DNA from: Frateuria edaphi
Lineage (GTDB): Bacteria; Pseudomonadota; Gammaproteobacteria; Xanthomonadales; Rhodanobacteraceae
Assembly: GCF_021117405.1 (NCBI RefSeq)
Contig: NZ_CP088251.1
Coordinates: 2,294,001-2,358,000 of the forward strand
DNA length: 64,000 bases
Reading direction: 5' to 3'
The notes beneath the pieces were generated by a model that had not been told where the DNA came from, did no database searches, and saw only the letters and a list, made by a program, of their open reading frames with translations. This document shows, piece by piece, positions 1 to 8,211 of the stretch. Each line of letters starts with the position of its first letter. Positions within the stretch are counted from its first letter, which is position 1. Position numbers and translations under genes: made by a program.

Positions 1-1742
1 TCGTGCGGCACCGACGGATCGAAGTCCAGGTGATGCCCGGTCTTCGCGTCGAATGGGATGTACAGCTTGCCCGCGACCTCCGCCCAGCGCGGATCGGCCT
101 TCTCGCCCAGCACTGCGGCGGCCTGCGCCGCCAGCCGCAGCGCCTTGCGCGCCGAGACGTTGGTGAAAGTGTCGTTGGGCACGTCATTGTAGTCCTCGTC
201 CACCGAGGTGACGTGCGGGATTTCATAGCGCTTGCGCTCAGGCACCCAGGTCGCGCGGCTGGCCCAGAAGTCGGCGACCGCGCGGATCACCGGCCAGCCA
301 TGGTCGCGCAGCCAGCCCTTGTCGCCGCTGGCCAGCCAGTACTGCCACTGCGCGATGGCCACGTCGGCATTGACGTGGATCTCGCGCTCGCCCAGCACGT
401 AGGCCGGGTGCGGCGTCTGCTCGGTGCCGTGCTGCGGGTCGGACTCCCACGGATACATCGCGCCGCGCAGCCCACGCTCACGGGCGCGCGCTTGGGCAGC
501 GGGCAGCGTGCGGCTGCGGAAGTCGACCAGCGATCGCGCGCGCTCCGGATGCAACAGCAGCAGCGCCGGGAACACCCAGGTGTCGTTGTCCCAGAACACG
601 TGCCCGGCATAGCCCGGCGTCAGGCCGCAGGCGCCACTGGGCCATGCGGTGCCGGGCGTGACGTTCGACAGCAGGTAGTACAAGTCCGAGTGCACCATGC
701 GCTGGGATTCCGGATCGCCCTCGATCCGGATGTCGGAGCGCCACAGGTCGTGCCAAGCGGCGACGTGGCCTTCGCGCAGGCGCGCGAAGCCGTTCGCGCG
801 CGCCTGCCGCACCAGCGCCAGGTCTGCCTTGGCGTCGCCACCCCAGCCCTCGCGCGACAGCGCCACGAACTTGCCAAAGGCGTAGGTGTGGCCCTTGCGC
901 ACCTTCGCCTTCAGTTCGAGGGAAAGCCGCCACGGGCTTCGGTAGACGCGGGCACTGCTCGGTGCGAGGCCTTCGGGTAGCGCCACGGCGACCGCCTCGG
1001 CCATCGACAATCCCTGTTCGGCGCGACCGTCCAGCGAGAGGGTCAGCCCCTTGGCATCGCCGTGCGCGTCGAGCACGTGGGTGTCGCCGTGGTACCACAG
1101 CGGGGCGCGGTCGGGCGTGGCCGGCGGGATAGGCTCGAGCTTGAGGTTGTTCGCCGCCACCGCCTCCTGCATCTGCTCGCCGGTGAGGCGGGCCAGGTCG
1201 AAGCGCGGCTGGTGCGGCGCCCACAACGCGAGCGGAAAGGACAGCTCCACCTCGCCGTCGAACTCGGGCGTGATCGACAGCTGTGTTGCCGCCAGGTGCG
1301 GCGAGGCCTGGCTGACCAGCGAGACCACCTCGATGCGCGTGGCGCGGCCGTGGTCGTCGTAGCGGTAGCGCGTGGTCAGCGTGCCGTCGTGCAGGTCCAG
1401 AACCTGTCGGTAGTCACCGAACACGGTTGGATCGAGCGCGACCTGGTTGAGCCAGAAATGCCCGGAAGACGAAGTGCCGGTGCTGTAGTCGATGCCGCTC
1501 CATCCGGGTATCGCCGCGGGACGGGAGACATCGCCCTCGGCGTAGTCCATGAAGGCGGCCATGTAGGACAGGTTGTCCTCGGTGCCGCGCGGGGCACTAA
1601 GTGTGGCCACATAGCCATTGCCGAGCTGGGTCGGAAAGTACGTGGGGAAGTCGCGGGCGGTGGCGGTGAGCAGGAAGCTCGGGTCGGTGGCGGCGGCCGG
1701 CGCGGAAAGTGCGAGGGCGGCGCAGGCGATCAGCCACAGCAT
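1..1742 (-). CDS. Secreted GH65-like glycoside hydrolase, 3' end outside the window
   Basis: About 580 residues are present and the C-terminus runs off the left edge. The chosen start gives the signal peptide MLWLIACAALALSAPAAA, followed directly by TDPSF, the same mature start as the neighbour at 1859-4105. The frame is open throughout and carries the paralogue's signature blocks, including DPRWAEVAGKLYIPFD and SVDEDYNDVPNDTFTN, where the Glu of the DE pair should be the family general acid. GH65 enzymes cleave or phosphorolyse alpha-glucosides such as trehalose, kojibiose or nigerose; the substrate here is unknown. The enzyme probably acts in the periplasm or outside the cell. It lies just downstream of its paralogue on the same strand, 116 bases apart, with a 60-bp palindromic repeat between them. 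The start is uncertain because the upstream bases hold only a weak GAGGG ribosome site. Confidence 0.8.
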   Translation of the reverse strand, partial: MLWLIACAALALSAPAAATDPSFLLTATARDFPTYFPTQLGNGYVATLSAPRGTEDNLSYMAAFMDYAEGDVSRPAAIPGWSGIDYSTGTSSSGHFWLNQVALDPTVFGDYRQVLDLHDGTLTTRYRYDDHGRATRIEVVSLVSQASPHLAATQLSITPEFDGEVELSFPLALWAPHQPRFDLARLTGEQMQEAVAANNLKLEPIPPATPDRAPLWYHGDTHVLDAHGDAKGLTLSLDGRAEQGLSMAEAVAVALPEGLAPSSARVYRSPWRLSLELKAKVRKGHTYAFGKFVALSREGWGGDAKADLALVRQARANGFARLREGHVAAWHDLWRSDIRIEGDPESQRMVHSDLYYLLSNVTPGTAWPSGACGLTPGYAGHVFWDNDTWVFPALLLLHPERARSLVDFRSRTLPAAQARARERGLRGAMYPWESDPQHGTEQTPHPAYVLGEREIHVNADVAIAQWQYWLASGDKGWLRDHGWPVIRAVADFWASRATWVPERKRYEIPHVTSVDEDYNDVPNDTFTNVSARKALRLAAQAAAVLGEKADPRWAEVAGKLYIPFDAKTGHHLDFDPSVPH

Positions 1743-1787
1743 CCAGAGGGCGATGCCCTCGAGCGATCCCTTGCCGAACAGCGTGGT

Positions 1788-1847
1788 TGCAGGAGCGCCC
1801 CCGGGCGCGACCCGGGCATGGCGGTCGCGCCCAAGGGCGCTCCTGCA
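1788..1847. repeat. 60-bp palindromic REP-like element with 13-bp perfect arms
   Basis: The element begins TGCAGGAGCGCCC and ends with its exact reverse complement GGGCGCTCCTGCA. Its interior repeats the GCGCGACC/GGTCGCGC core seen elsewhere in this window (10904, 12517, 16941, 47519). It fills most of the gap between the two GH65-like genes. Confidence 0.75.
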
Positions 1848-1858
1848 GGGATCGCGGT

Positions 1859-4105
1859 TCATGGCGCCGCCTTGCGTACCAGCTGCACCTTGCCGTCGGC
1901 GCCGCGCCCGACGTGGATGTCGAAGCGCTTCCCGCGGAAATGCACGCCCTTGAGCGTCAGGCCGTTCCAGCCCGGCGGCAGCACCGGCGCGTATCTCTCG
2001 CTGAGGCCGTCATCGTCGATGCGCAGGCCGGTGAGGCCGTACAGCATGCTCTGCAGGAAGCCGGACGAGGTCGCGAGGATGTACCCGGCGTTGTTGGCGG
2101 CGGTCTCGGTGCGCACGTTGAACGGGGCCTTGAGGAAGCCGACCAGGTTGCGCTCGATCCATGCACCGGCGGCGGCCGCATCGCCCAGTTCCGCGGCGCC
2201 GACGGCCATCATCACCATCATCATCTCGTTCGGGTCGTCACCGTGGCTCTTCAGTTCCTGCAACTGGAACTGGAAGTCGTTGCGGCGCACCTGCGGCGAC
2301 ATCGGAAGGTCCAGGTTCGGATACATCAGCCAGACCAGCGAGGAGCCCATCCAGGTGATCTTGTCGTGCGGCACCGACTTGTCGAAGTCCAGGTGGCGCT
2401 GCTCGGCCTCGTCGAAGGGGATGTACATCTTCGAGGCGATCTCGCTCCAGCGCGGGTCGGCCTCGGCGCCGACCACGCGCGCCGCCTTCACCGCGATCTG
2501 CAGCGCCTTGCGCGCGGCGGCATTGGTGAACGAGTCGTTCGGCACGTCGTTGTAGGCCTCGTCGGGCGAGGTGACGTGGTGGATCTCGTAGCGGTCGTGC
2601 GCCTTGTCATAGGTGACGCGGCTGGTCCAGAAGGTGGCGATGCCCTCCAGCACCGGCCAGGCCTGCGTCTTCAGCCACGCCTCGTCGCCGGTGGCGAGGT
2701 AGTACTGCCACTGCGCGATGGCGATGTCGGCGTTGACGTGTACCTCGCGGTAGACCTCCCACGCGAAGTGCGGCGTGACGTCCACGCCGGTCTGCGGATC
2801 GGCCTCCCACGGGTACATGGTGCCTTTGACGCCGTACTGGCGGGCGCGCGCCCGCGCCGGTTCGGTGGTGCGGTCGCGGAACATCACGATCGGCTTGGCG
2901 CGCTCCGGATGCAGCAGCAACAGCGCCGGGAACACCCACGAGTCGCTGTCCCAGAACGCATGGCCCGCGTAGTTGGGCGTCAGCGCGCAGGCGCCCATCG
3001 GCCAGGCGGTGTCGACGGTACTGTTGGACAAGAGGTAGTAGAGGTCCGAATGCACCGCCTTCTGCACCGCCGGGTTGCCGTCGATCACGATGTCGGACTG
3101 CCACAGCGCGTGCCAGGCGGCCTGGTGGTCGGCGAGCAGGCGATCGAAACCGGTCGTGCGCGCGGCGCTCGCCAGGGCAAGCACGTCCTTGTCGTCGCCC
3201 CAGCCGTCGCGCGAGAGCGCCAGGTATTTGGTGAAGACGTAGCGCTGGCCCTTGTGCAACGTCGCGGTGATCTCGATCGAGAGTTTGGTCGGCGTCCGTT
3301 CCAGCTTCACCGTATCGGGCGAAAGGCCCTCGGGCAGGCCGATCGCGGCGGCCTCCGCCATGCCAAGCCCATGCTGCGCCCTGCCCTTCAGCGCGAGCGT
3401 CAGCGCCCTGGCATCGCCATCGGCGGAAAGCACCTGCGTGTAGCCCGGATACCAGACCGGTGCACGGTCGGGCGTGGGCACCGGTTTGTTGTCCAGGCTC
3501 TGTCCGCTGGCGATCACCGCCGCGATCATCTCCTCCCCGCCCATGCTGGCGATCGGGAAGCGCGGCTGGTGTTCGGACCACAGCCGCAGCGGGAAGCTCA
3601 GCTGCACCGGGCCGTCGAACCGCGGGGTGATGGCGATCTGCGTGGCCGCCAGGTGCGGCGAGGCCTGGCTGACGAAGGAGGTGACCTGGATGTCGCTGGC
3701 CTTGTTCGCATAGGCGAAGCGGTAGCGCGTGGTCAGCGTGGCGCCCTGCATGTCCAGCGTCTGCGCGTAGTGCTGGAAGATGCCCGCGTCCAGCCGCGTG
3801 CGGTTGAGCCAGCCGCCGCCGGGGTTGTAGTCGATCTCGCTCCAGCCGGGAATCGCCGCCGGGCGCGAGATATCGCCCGGCTTGTAGTCCATGAACGCGA
3901 CCATGTACGCGGCGCTGGGCTCGGTGCCGCGCGGCGAGGTCATGGTGGAGAAGTAGCCGTTGGCCAGGTAGCTCGGAAAGTAGTTGCCGAAGTCCTTGGC
4001 TGTCGCCGTGAACTGGAAGCTCGGATCAGTGGCGGCGAAGGCCGGCGTGGCAACCAACGCAACGACGAGCGGGAACACCGCGAGTCCGACGGGAAAGCGC
4101 TTCAT
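1859..4105 (-). CDS. Secreted GH65-like glycoside hydrolase (alpha-glucosidase/trehalase type)
   Basis: This 748-residue protein has a signal peptide (MKRFPVGLAVFPLVVALVAT, cleaved near AFA-ATD). An N-terminal beta-sandwich-type region of about 300 residues is followed by an (alpha/alpha)6-type catalytic region. Family motifs are visible: GHAFWDSDSWVFP near residue 382 (substrate-binding Asp) and TSPDEAYNDVPNDSFTN near residue 514, where the Glu of PDE is the expected general acid. Secreted GH65 hydrolases include acid trehalases and kojibiose hydrolase; phosphorylases of the family are usually cytoplasmic, so the signal peptide favours hydrolysis. I prefer ATG at 4105 over the GTG six bases upstream because GAGGAG sits 5 bases before it. 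It lies downstream of the TonB-dependent receptor, with a terminator between them, and a LacI gene lies upstream. The exact substrate cannot be read from sequence. Confidence 0.85.
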   Translation of the reverse strand: MKRFPVGLAVFPLVVALVATPAFAATDPSFQFTATAKDFGNYFPSYLANGYFSTMTSPRGTEPSAAYMVAFMDYKPGDISRPAAIPGWSEIDYNPGGGWLNRTRLDAGIFQHYAQTLDMQGATLTTRYRFAYANKASDIQVTSFVSQASPHLAATQIAITPRFDGPVQLSFPLRLWSEHQPRFPIASMGGEEMIAAVIASGQSLDNKPVPTPDRAPVWYPGYTQVLSADGDARALTLALKGRAQHGLGMAEAAAIGLPEGLSPDTVKLERTPTKLSIEITATLHKGQRYVFTKYLALSRDGWGDDKDVLALASAARTTGFDRLLADHQAAWHALWQSDIVIDGNPAVQKAVHSDLYYLLSNSTVDTAWPMGACALTPNYAGHAFWDSDSWVFPALLLLHPERAKPIVMFRDRTTEPARARARQYGVKGTMYPWEADPQTGVDVTPHFAWEVYREVHVNADIAIAQWQYYLATGDEAWLKTQAWPVLEGIATFWTSRVTYDKAHDRYEIHHVTSPDEAYNDVPNDSFTNAAARKALQIAVKAARVVGAEADPRWSEIASKMYIPFDEAEQRHLDFDKSVPHDKITWMGSSLVWLMYPNLDLPMSPQVRRNDFQFQLQELKSHGDDPNEMMMVMMAVGAAELGDAAAAGAWIERNLVGFLKAPFNVRTETAANNAGYILATSSGFLQSMLYGLTGLRIDDDGLSERYAPVLPPGWNGLTLKGVHFRGKRFDIHVGRGADGKVQLVRKAAP

Positions 4106-4155
4106 GGGCACTCCTCTTTGCTGCCGGGCTTGTGCAAGGGCGGCACCGCCTGGCC

Positions 4156-4259
4156 GTCATTCCCGCGGAAGCGGGAGGCGCCTTTCAACTGCGACTGCTG
4201 GTCTTCGATGCCACGCTCGTCGAGGGCGGCCATGGATTTCCCGCTTTCGCGGGAATGAC
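4156..4259. repeat. Inverted pair of GTCATTCCCGC-type repeats
   Basis: Two copies of the widespread GTCATTCCCGCGNAAGCGGGA sequence face each other at 4156-4176 and 4237-4259. They enclose about 60 bases in the gap between the receptor and the glycosidase. Each copy is itself a hairpin. This resembles a MITE or REP doublet; no coding capacity was seen. Confidence 0.65.
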
Positions 4260-4293
4260 GCCCGGGCCGTTCCGGGTTCCATCCCGGGAACCC

Positions 4294-4332
4294 GAAAAAG
4301 GCGCCTGCGCCCGCCACCGGCAGGGCGCAGGC
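4294..4332 (-). terminator. Rho-independent terminator of the TonB receptor gene
   Basis: On the minus strand, 14 bases past the receptor stop, a perfect 10-bp stem (GCCTGCGCCC/GGGCGCAGGC at 4303-4312 and 4323-4332) is followed by GCCTTTTT. This should limit read-through into the GH65-like genes, so they may have their own promoter. Confidence 0.75.
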
Positions 4333-4345
4333 AATCCGGGGTGCT

Positions 4346-6934
4346 TCAGAACATGTACTTCACTTGCAGGTTGACCTCGCGCCCTTCCAGCGGACGGGCC
4401 AGGATCACGCCGGTGGTGCCGGCAGCCGAACCGAAGATGCGCGAGTTGCTTTCGGTCAGGCCCAGCTCGTTGGTCATGTTGGTGCCCTGCAGGCGCACCT
4501 GCCAGCTCTGCTGGATATTGGCGACGATGCCGAAGTCCCAGGTGTGGTAGCTGCCCAGTTGCTGCAGCCCGGAGATGTCCTGGGTATGCGGGCCGACATG
4601 CGTGAAGGTCACGAAGGCCAGCACGTCGCCCCAGCCGAACGGCATGTCGTAGCTGGGCGTGAACATGTAGCGCACCTTCGGCTGACGCTGCAGCTGTACG
4701 CCGTTGATGTTCGCGCAACCGTCGCCGGCGACCGGGTTGGTGTAGGGCAGGCACGAGCGGTTGTGCGAGTACACGCCGTCCAGGTAGTTGCCGACCAGCT
4801 GGAACTTCAGGTGCTCGATCGGGCTCCAGGCGGTGTTGATGTTCACGCCCTTCGAATCGGAACCATAGGTGCTCTGCGGCCCGTTCGGCACGCCCGCCGC
4901 GTCGGTCGGCTGGTACAGCAGGCCGTTGAACTGGCGGTGGTACACGGTGATGTCAGCGTAGAACTGCTCGCTCTGGTACTTGAAGCCACCTTCGAAGTTC
5001 TGGATCTTCTGGATCGGCGCGGTGTTGCCCGTGACGTTGCCGCGGATGCCGTTGTCGAAGTCGTCGAAGTGCGCACCGCGGTTGGCGCGGAAGTACACGC
5101 TCATGTTGTCGGCGAGCTCATAGTTGACGCCGAAGGTCCACGACGGATGGGTCTTGTCGTAACGCGTGTGGTCGAAGGTGCCGTCGCACACAGGCACCGC
5201 GTTATCATAGATCGTCCGAGGGTTGCCATCGAGGTCAATGACGCCGGTGACCGGATTACCGTCCGCATCCACGCGCCCGTCGCTCTGGAAATTGCACACG
5301 TCGTTGTAGGCGTCCTGGTTCTCGATGCGCCCGGACAGATCGATCAGCCACTTGCCCACGCGCCAGATGTCGGACAGGTAGAACGCCTTGTTGTTGGCGA
5401 CACCGTGCTGGGCGATGTTGTAGCCGCCGTAGTCCAGGAAGCCCTGGTTGTCGGTGAGCTGGTTGACGCCATTGGCATCGACGTAGCTGACCGTGATTGG
5501 CCGCGCGTTGGGCGTGTTGGTCATGAGCATCTGGTTGCCCAGCGCCCATTCGTCGTCCATCGTGTAGTGCGCCAGGTACAGGCCGGCGGTGAGCGTATTG
5601 CCCTCGAAGATTTCCTTGCTCAGGCGGAAGTCGTTGTTGATGTTCTTCAGGTGCTTGTGGATGAACCACCAGCCCTGGTGGATCACGCTCTGGTTGGGAT
5701 CGACCGCGCCGCCGCCGACATAGGTCGCGGTGGCCGAGCCGGGCGCCAGGTTGAACGCGCCGATCTGGCTCTGGTCGGTGTAGAGCATGTCGTTGAGGCT
5801 GCCCGGGTTGGTGCCGGAGAACAGCGCGTTGGTGTCGACATCGCCGCCGTCGATGAGGAACTTGTCAGACAGGTTCCAGCCGTTGCCCAGGTCGTAGTCG
5901 AAGTTGCCGCCGAAGAAGCCGAACTTCGCGCCGCGGCCGTTGGCCAGGTTGGCGTCGCGACCGCCGCCCGGGTAGCCGCGCAGGAACACGTGCTGGATGG
6001 CCGGGCCGTTGTAGGTGTCGGTGAGCGGATCGAAGCCCGGGTAGGCGCTGAAGTTGTCCGTGCCGCTCTGGATCAGCGGGATCGGCGTGATGAACTGGTT
6101 GCGGTCGTTGAGGTAGCGCGCGTACAGCGTCATCGAGCCGTTGTCGCTGTCGTGGGTGAACGTGCCGGTGAGCTGGCCGCCCTTGTCCGCCGCGAACTTC
6201 GGATCGCGCACACCGTCGGAGTCGCGGTAGAAGCCGCCGATGCTGCCGTAGGTGTTCTTGGCGATCGGGAAGCCGAAGAAGCCGTCGACGCGCTTGAGGT
6301 TCTCGTTGCCGTAGGTCACGCCGATGCTGCCCGAAGGCACCTCGGTACCCTGCTTGAGGATGAAGTTGGCGGTCGCGCCGATCTGGCCGTCGCCGAATAC
6401 GACCGACGGGCCACCCTGCACGATCTCGGCGCGGTCGACCGTGTCGTCGAGGCGGAAGATCGAGGTGGTCTCGAAGAACGACAGCGTGGGCATGCCGTAC
6501 AGCGGCGAGCCCATCATCTGGGTGCTGAAGTACGGCGCATCGCCGCCGCCGGGGAAGCCCGCGATTTCGATGTTGGCGCCGGTCTGGCCGCCGGTGGACT
6601 CGGGCCACAGGCCGGGGGAGATCTTCAACAGGTCGGCCGTGCTCTTGGGATTGGCCAGCCGGATCTGTTCGGCGGTGGCCGTGGTGACCGAGTAGCTGGT
6701 GTCGATCTTGCGCAGGCCGCCGGTGGCGGTATTGCCCGTCACCACGACCTGCTCGAGGTTCTTGGCGCTCGCCTTGCTGGGCGGCTGTTGCTGCGCCTGG
6801 GCATTGGCCGGTTGGGTGGCGTCGGTTTGCGGCGCCGTGTTCTGCGCCTGATCATCGTTCTGCGCCAGCGCGATGCTGGGCATCAGGCAGGCGGCTATTG
6901 CCGCGGATAAGGCCAGTCGCACGTGCTTGTTCAT
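4346..6934 (-). CDS. TonB-dependent outer-membrane receptor, likely for a glucan or oligosaccharide
   Basis: This 862-residue protein starts MNKHVRLALSAAIAACLMPS with a cleavable signal ending ALAQ. A Gln-rich linker and the stretch NLEQVVVTGNTA, a TonB-box-like VVVTG, come next. The plug domain contains DRAEIVQGGPSVVFGDGQIG, and a long 22-strand barrel ends in aromatic LQVKYMF, the usual outer-membrane sorting end. I placed the start at the internal ATG with GGGGAG 8 bases upstream instead of the longer MRGAKL form. Such receptors import bulky ligands using TonB-ExbBD energy. Neighbouring GH65-like hydrolases and the adjacent LacI gene suggest an alpha-linked oligosaccharide, but this is inference from context. 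A LacI-type palindrome lies about 140 bases upstream of the start. Confidence 0.9.
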   Translation of the reverse strand: MNKHVRLALSAAIAACLMPSIALAQNDDQAQNTAPQTDATQPANAQAQQQPPSKASAKNLEQVVVTGNTATGGLRKIDTSYSVTTATAEQIRLANPKSTADLLKISPGLWPESTGGQTGANIEIAGFPGGGDAPYFSTQMMGSPLYGMPTLSFFETTSIFRLDDTVDRAEIVQGGPSVVFGDGQIGATANFILKQGTEVPSGSIGVTYGNENLKRVDGFFGFPIAKNTYGSIGGFYRDSDGVRDPKFAADKGGQLTGTFTHDSDNGSMTLYARYLNDRNQFITPIPLIQSGTDNFSAYPGFDPLTDTYNGPAIQHVFLRGYPGGGRDANLANGRGAKFGFFGGNFDYDLGNGWNLSDKFLIDGGDVDTNALFSGTNPGSLNDMLYTDQSQIGAFNLAPGSATATYVGGGAVDPNQSVIHQGWWFIHKHLKNINNDFRLSKEIFEGNTLTAGLYLAHYTMDDEWALGNQMLMTNTPNARPITVSYVDANGVNQLTDNQGFLDYGGYNIAQHGVANNKAFYLSDIWRVGKWLIDLSGRIENQDAYNDVCNFQSDGRVDADGNPVTGVIDLDGNPRTIYDNAVPVCDGTFDHTRYDKTHPSWTFGVNYELADNMSVYFRANRGAHFDDFDNGIRGNVTGNTAPIQKIQNFEGGFKYQSEQFYADITVYHRQFNGLLYQPTDAAGVPNGPQSTYGSDSKGVNINTAWSPIEHLKFQLVGNYLDGVYSHNRSCLPYTNPVAGDGCANINGVQLQRQPKVRYMFTPSYDMPFGWGDVLAFVTFTHVGPHTQDISGLQQLGSYHTWDFGIVANIQQSWQVRLQGTNMTNELGLTESNSRIFGSAAGTTGVILARPLEGREVNLQVKYMF

Positions 6935-7063
6935 CAGCTTCGCTCCCCGCATAAGTGATGTTCAGACGGCATGGACCGCGCGCGCGGCCTGCCGCTTCGC
7001 CCTTGTTGCGCCCCACTTGTGTGCCTTGCACCCGCGGGCATCTTGCCGCAAGCGGGGCACATG

Positions 7064-7100
7064 TTTGCCTTGCTTTGACAGCGCTGTCAATTTGCCTTGC
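7064..7100. promoter_or_regulatory. Probable LacI-family operator: perfect palindrome inside a direct repeat
   Basis: TTGACAGCGCTGTCAA at 7075-7090 is a perfect 16-bp palindrome with the central CG step typical of LacI-family operators. It is bracketed by two exact copies of TTTGCCTTGC (7064-7073 and 7091-7100), and a further TGCCTTGC occurs near 7022. It lies between the receptor start and the 3' end of the LacI gene, so it is well placed to control the receptor. TTGACA within the palindrome could also act as a -35 element on the minus strand. Confidence 0.75.
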
Positions 7101-7126
7101 AACAAATTTCTTACACGTTCTTTCCC

Positions 7127-8134
7127 TTACGCCGCCTGGGCGGTGGACTCGCGCACTTCCAGCGAGAACGTGGCCTGCACCATCGCGCCGGGCCGCCCGC
7201 GCAGGGTGTCGAGCAACTGCAGCGCGGCGATGCGGCCCATTTCGCGGCTGGGCTGGTGGATGGTGGTGAGCGTGGGCCAGATCTGGCGCGCGATCGGGGT
7301 GTCGTCGAAGCCGCAGACCGAAACGTCCCGGGGCACCAACAGGCCGTGCTCGCCGGCCGCCCAGATCACGCCGGCGGCCATGTCGTCGTTGGCCGCGAAC
7401 ACCGCCGTCGGCCCGCGTCCGCGTGGCAGCGAGAACAGCCGCCGCGCCGCCGCCACGCCGCTGCCGAAGGAGAAGTCGCCCGGCACTTCCAGTTCCGGGT
7501 CGCGCTGCAGTCCGGCCTCGGCGAGCGCCGCGCGATAGCCGGCCAGACGCCACTGGCTGGCGCCGTGGTCCGGATGCCCGATGACGTGCGCGATGCGCCG
7601 GTGGCCCAGCGCCAGCAGCGTCGCCATCATCTGGCGCGCCGCTTCCGGTTCGTCGATGAAGGCGCCGATGGTGCCGCCGCGCTCGATCGGCGAAACGCTG
7701 GCATAGAGCACGCGCCGCTCGAGCAGGCGCTGCAGCAGCGCGGGGTTGTCGGTGATCGGCGGCGTCAGCAGCAGGCCGTCGGGGCGGTGGTGCGAGAGCA
7801 GCCGGTCGACGCGGTCGACGAAGCCGGTTTCCTCCACGTGAAGCGGCCGCACCATCATGCTGTAGTGGTGCAGGTCGCAGGCCTCCAGCACGCCGGCCTG
7901 GATCTCGGTGAGGTAGTTCGACGAAGGGTTGTCGTAGAGCATCGCGATCAGGAACGAGCGGTTGCTCGCCAGGCTGCGCGCCGGCTGGTGCGGGCGATAG
8001 TCCATCGCCGCCATCGCGGCAAGCACCTTCTCGCGCGTGGGGCCACGCACGTTCGCTTCGTCGTTGAGCACGCGGGAGACGGTCTTGGGCGACACCCCCG
8101 CGGCGCGTGCCACATCTTCCAGGCGAACCCGCAT
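7127..8134 (-). CDS. LacI-family transcriptional regulator
   Basis: At 335 residues this is the usual LacI length. The N-terminal helix-turn-helix reads VRLEDVARAAGVSPKTVSRV (residues 3-22), followed by a hinge-helix region (RPHQPARSLAS) and a periplasmic-binding-protein-like sensor domain ending near VFAANDDMAAGVIWAAGEHG and SVCGFDDTPIA. ATG at 8134 has AGGA 6 bases upstream; the open frame extends far beyond it into the next gene but has no sensible coding there. It most likely represses the receptor, and perhaps the GH65-like genes, until a sugar effector binds. The palindrome at 7075-7090 is the obvious site. The gene shares the strand of the receptor and could form part of its transcript. 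Confidence 0.9.
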   Translation of the reverse strand: MRVRLEDVARAAGVSPKTVSRVLNDEANVRGPTREKVLAAMAAMDYRPHQPARSLASNRSFLIAMLYDNPSSNYLTEIQAGVLEACDLHHYSMMVRPLHVEETGFVDRVDRLLSHHRPDGLLLTPPITDNPALLQRLLERRVLYASVSPIERGGTIGAFIDEPEAARQMMATLLALGHRRIAHVIGHPDHGASQWRLAGYRAALAEAGLQRDPELEVPGDFSFGSGVAAARRLFSLPRGRGPTAVFAANDDMAAGVIWAAGEHGLLVPRDVSVCGFDDTPIARQIWPTLTTIHQPSREMGRIAALQLLDTLRGRPGAMVQATFSLEVRESTAQAA

Positions 8135-8211
8135 GGCGCGTCCTGCATCGACAGCTGGTGGCGGTCGACTATGCGTGCTGCGCCGGCCGGGCACAAGCGG
8201 AAGTTGGACGG

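Noticed and set aside
1709-4258. An 849-residue plus-strand frame opposite the GH65-like genes
   Set aside because: It is an antisense shadow; the minus strand carries signal peptide and GH65 motifs.
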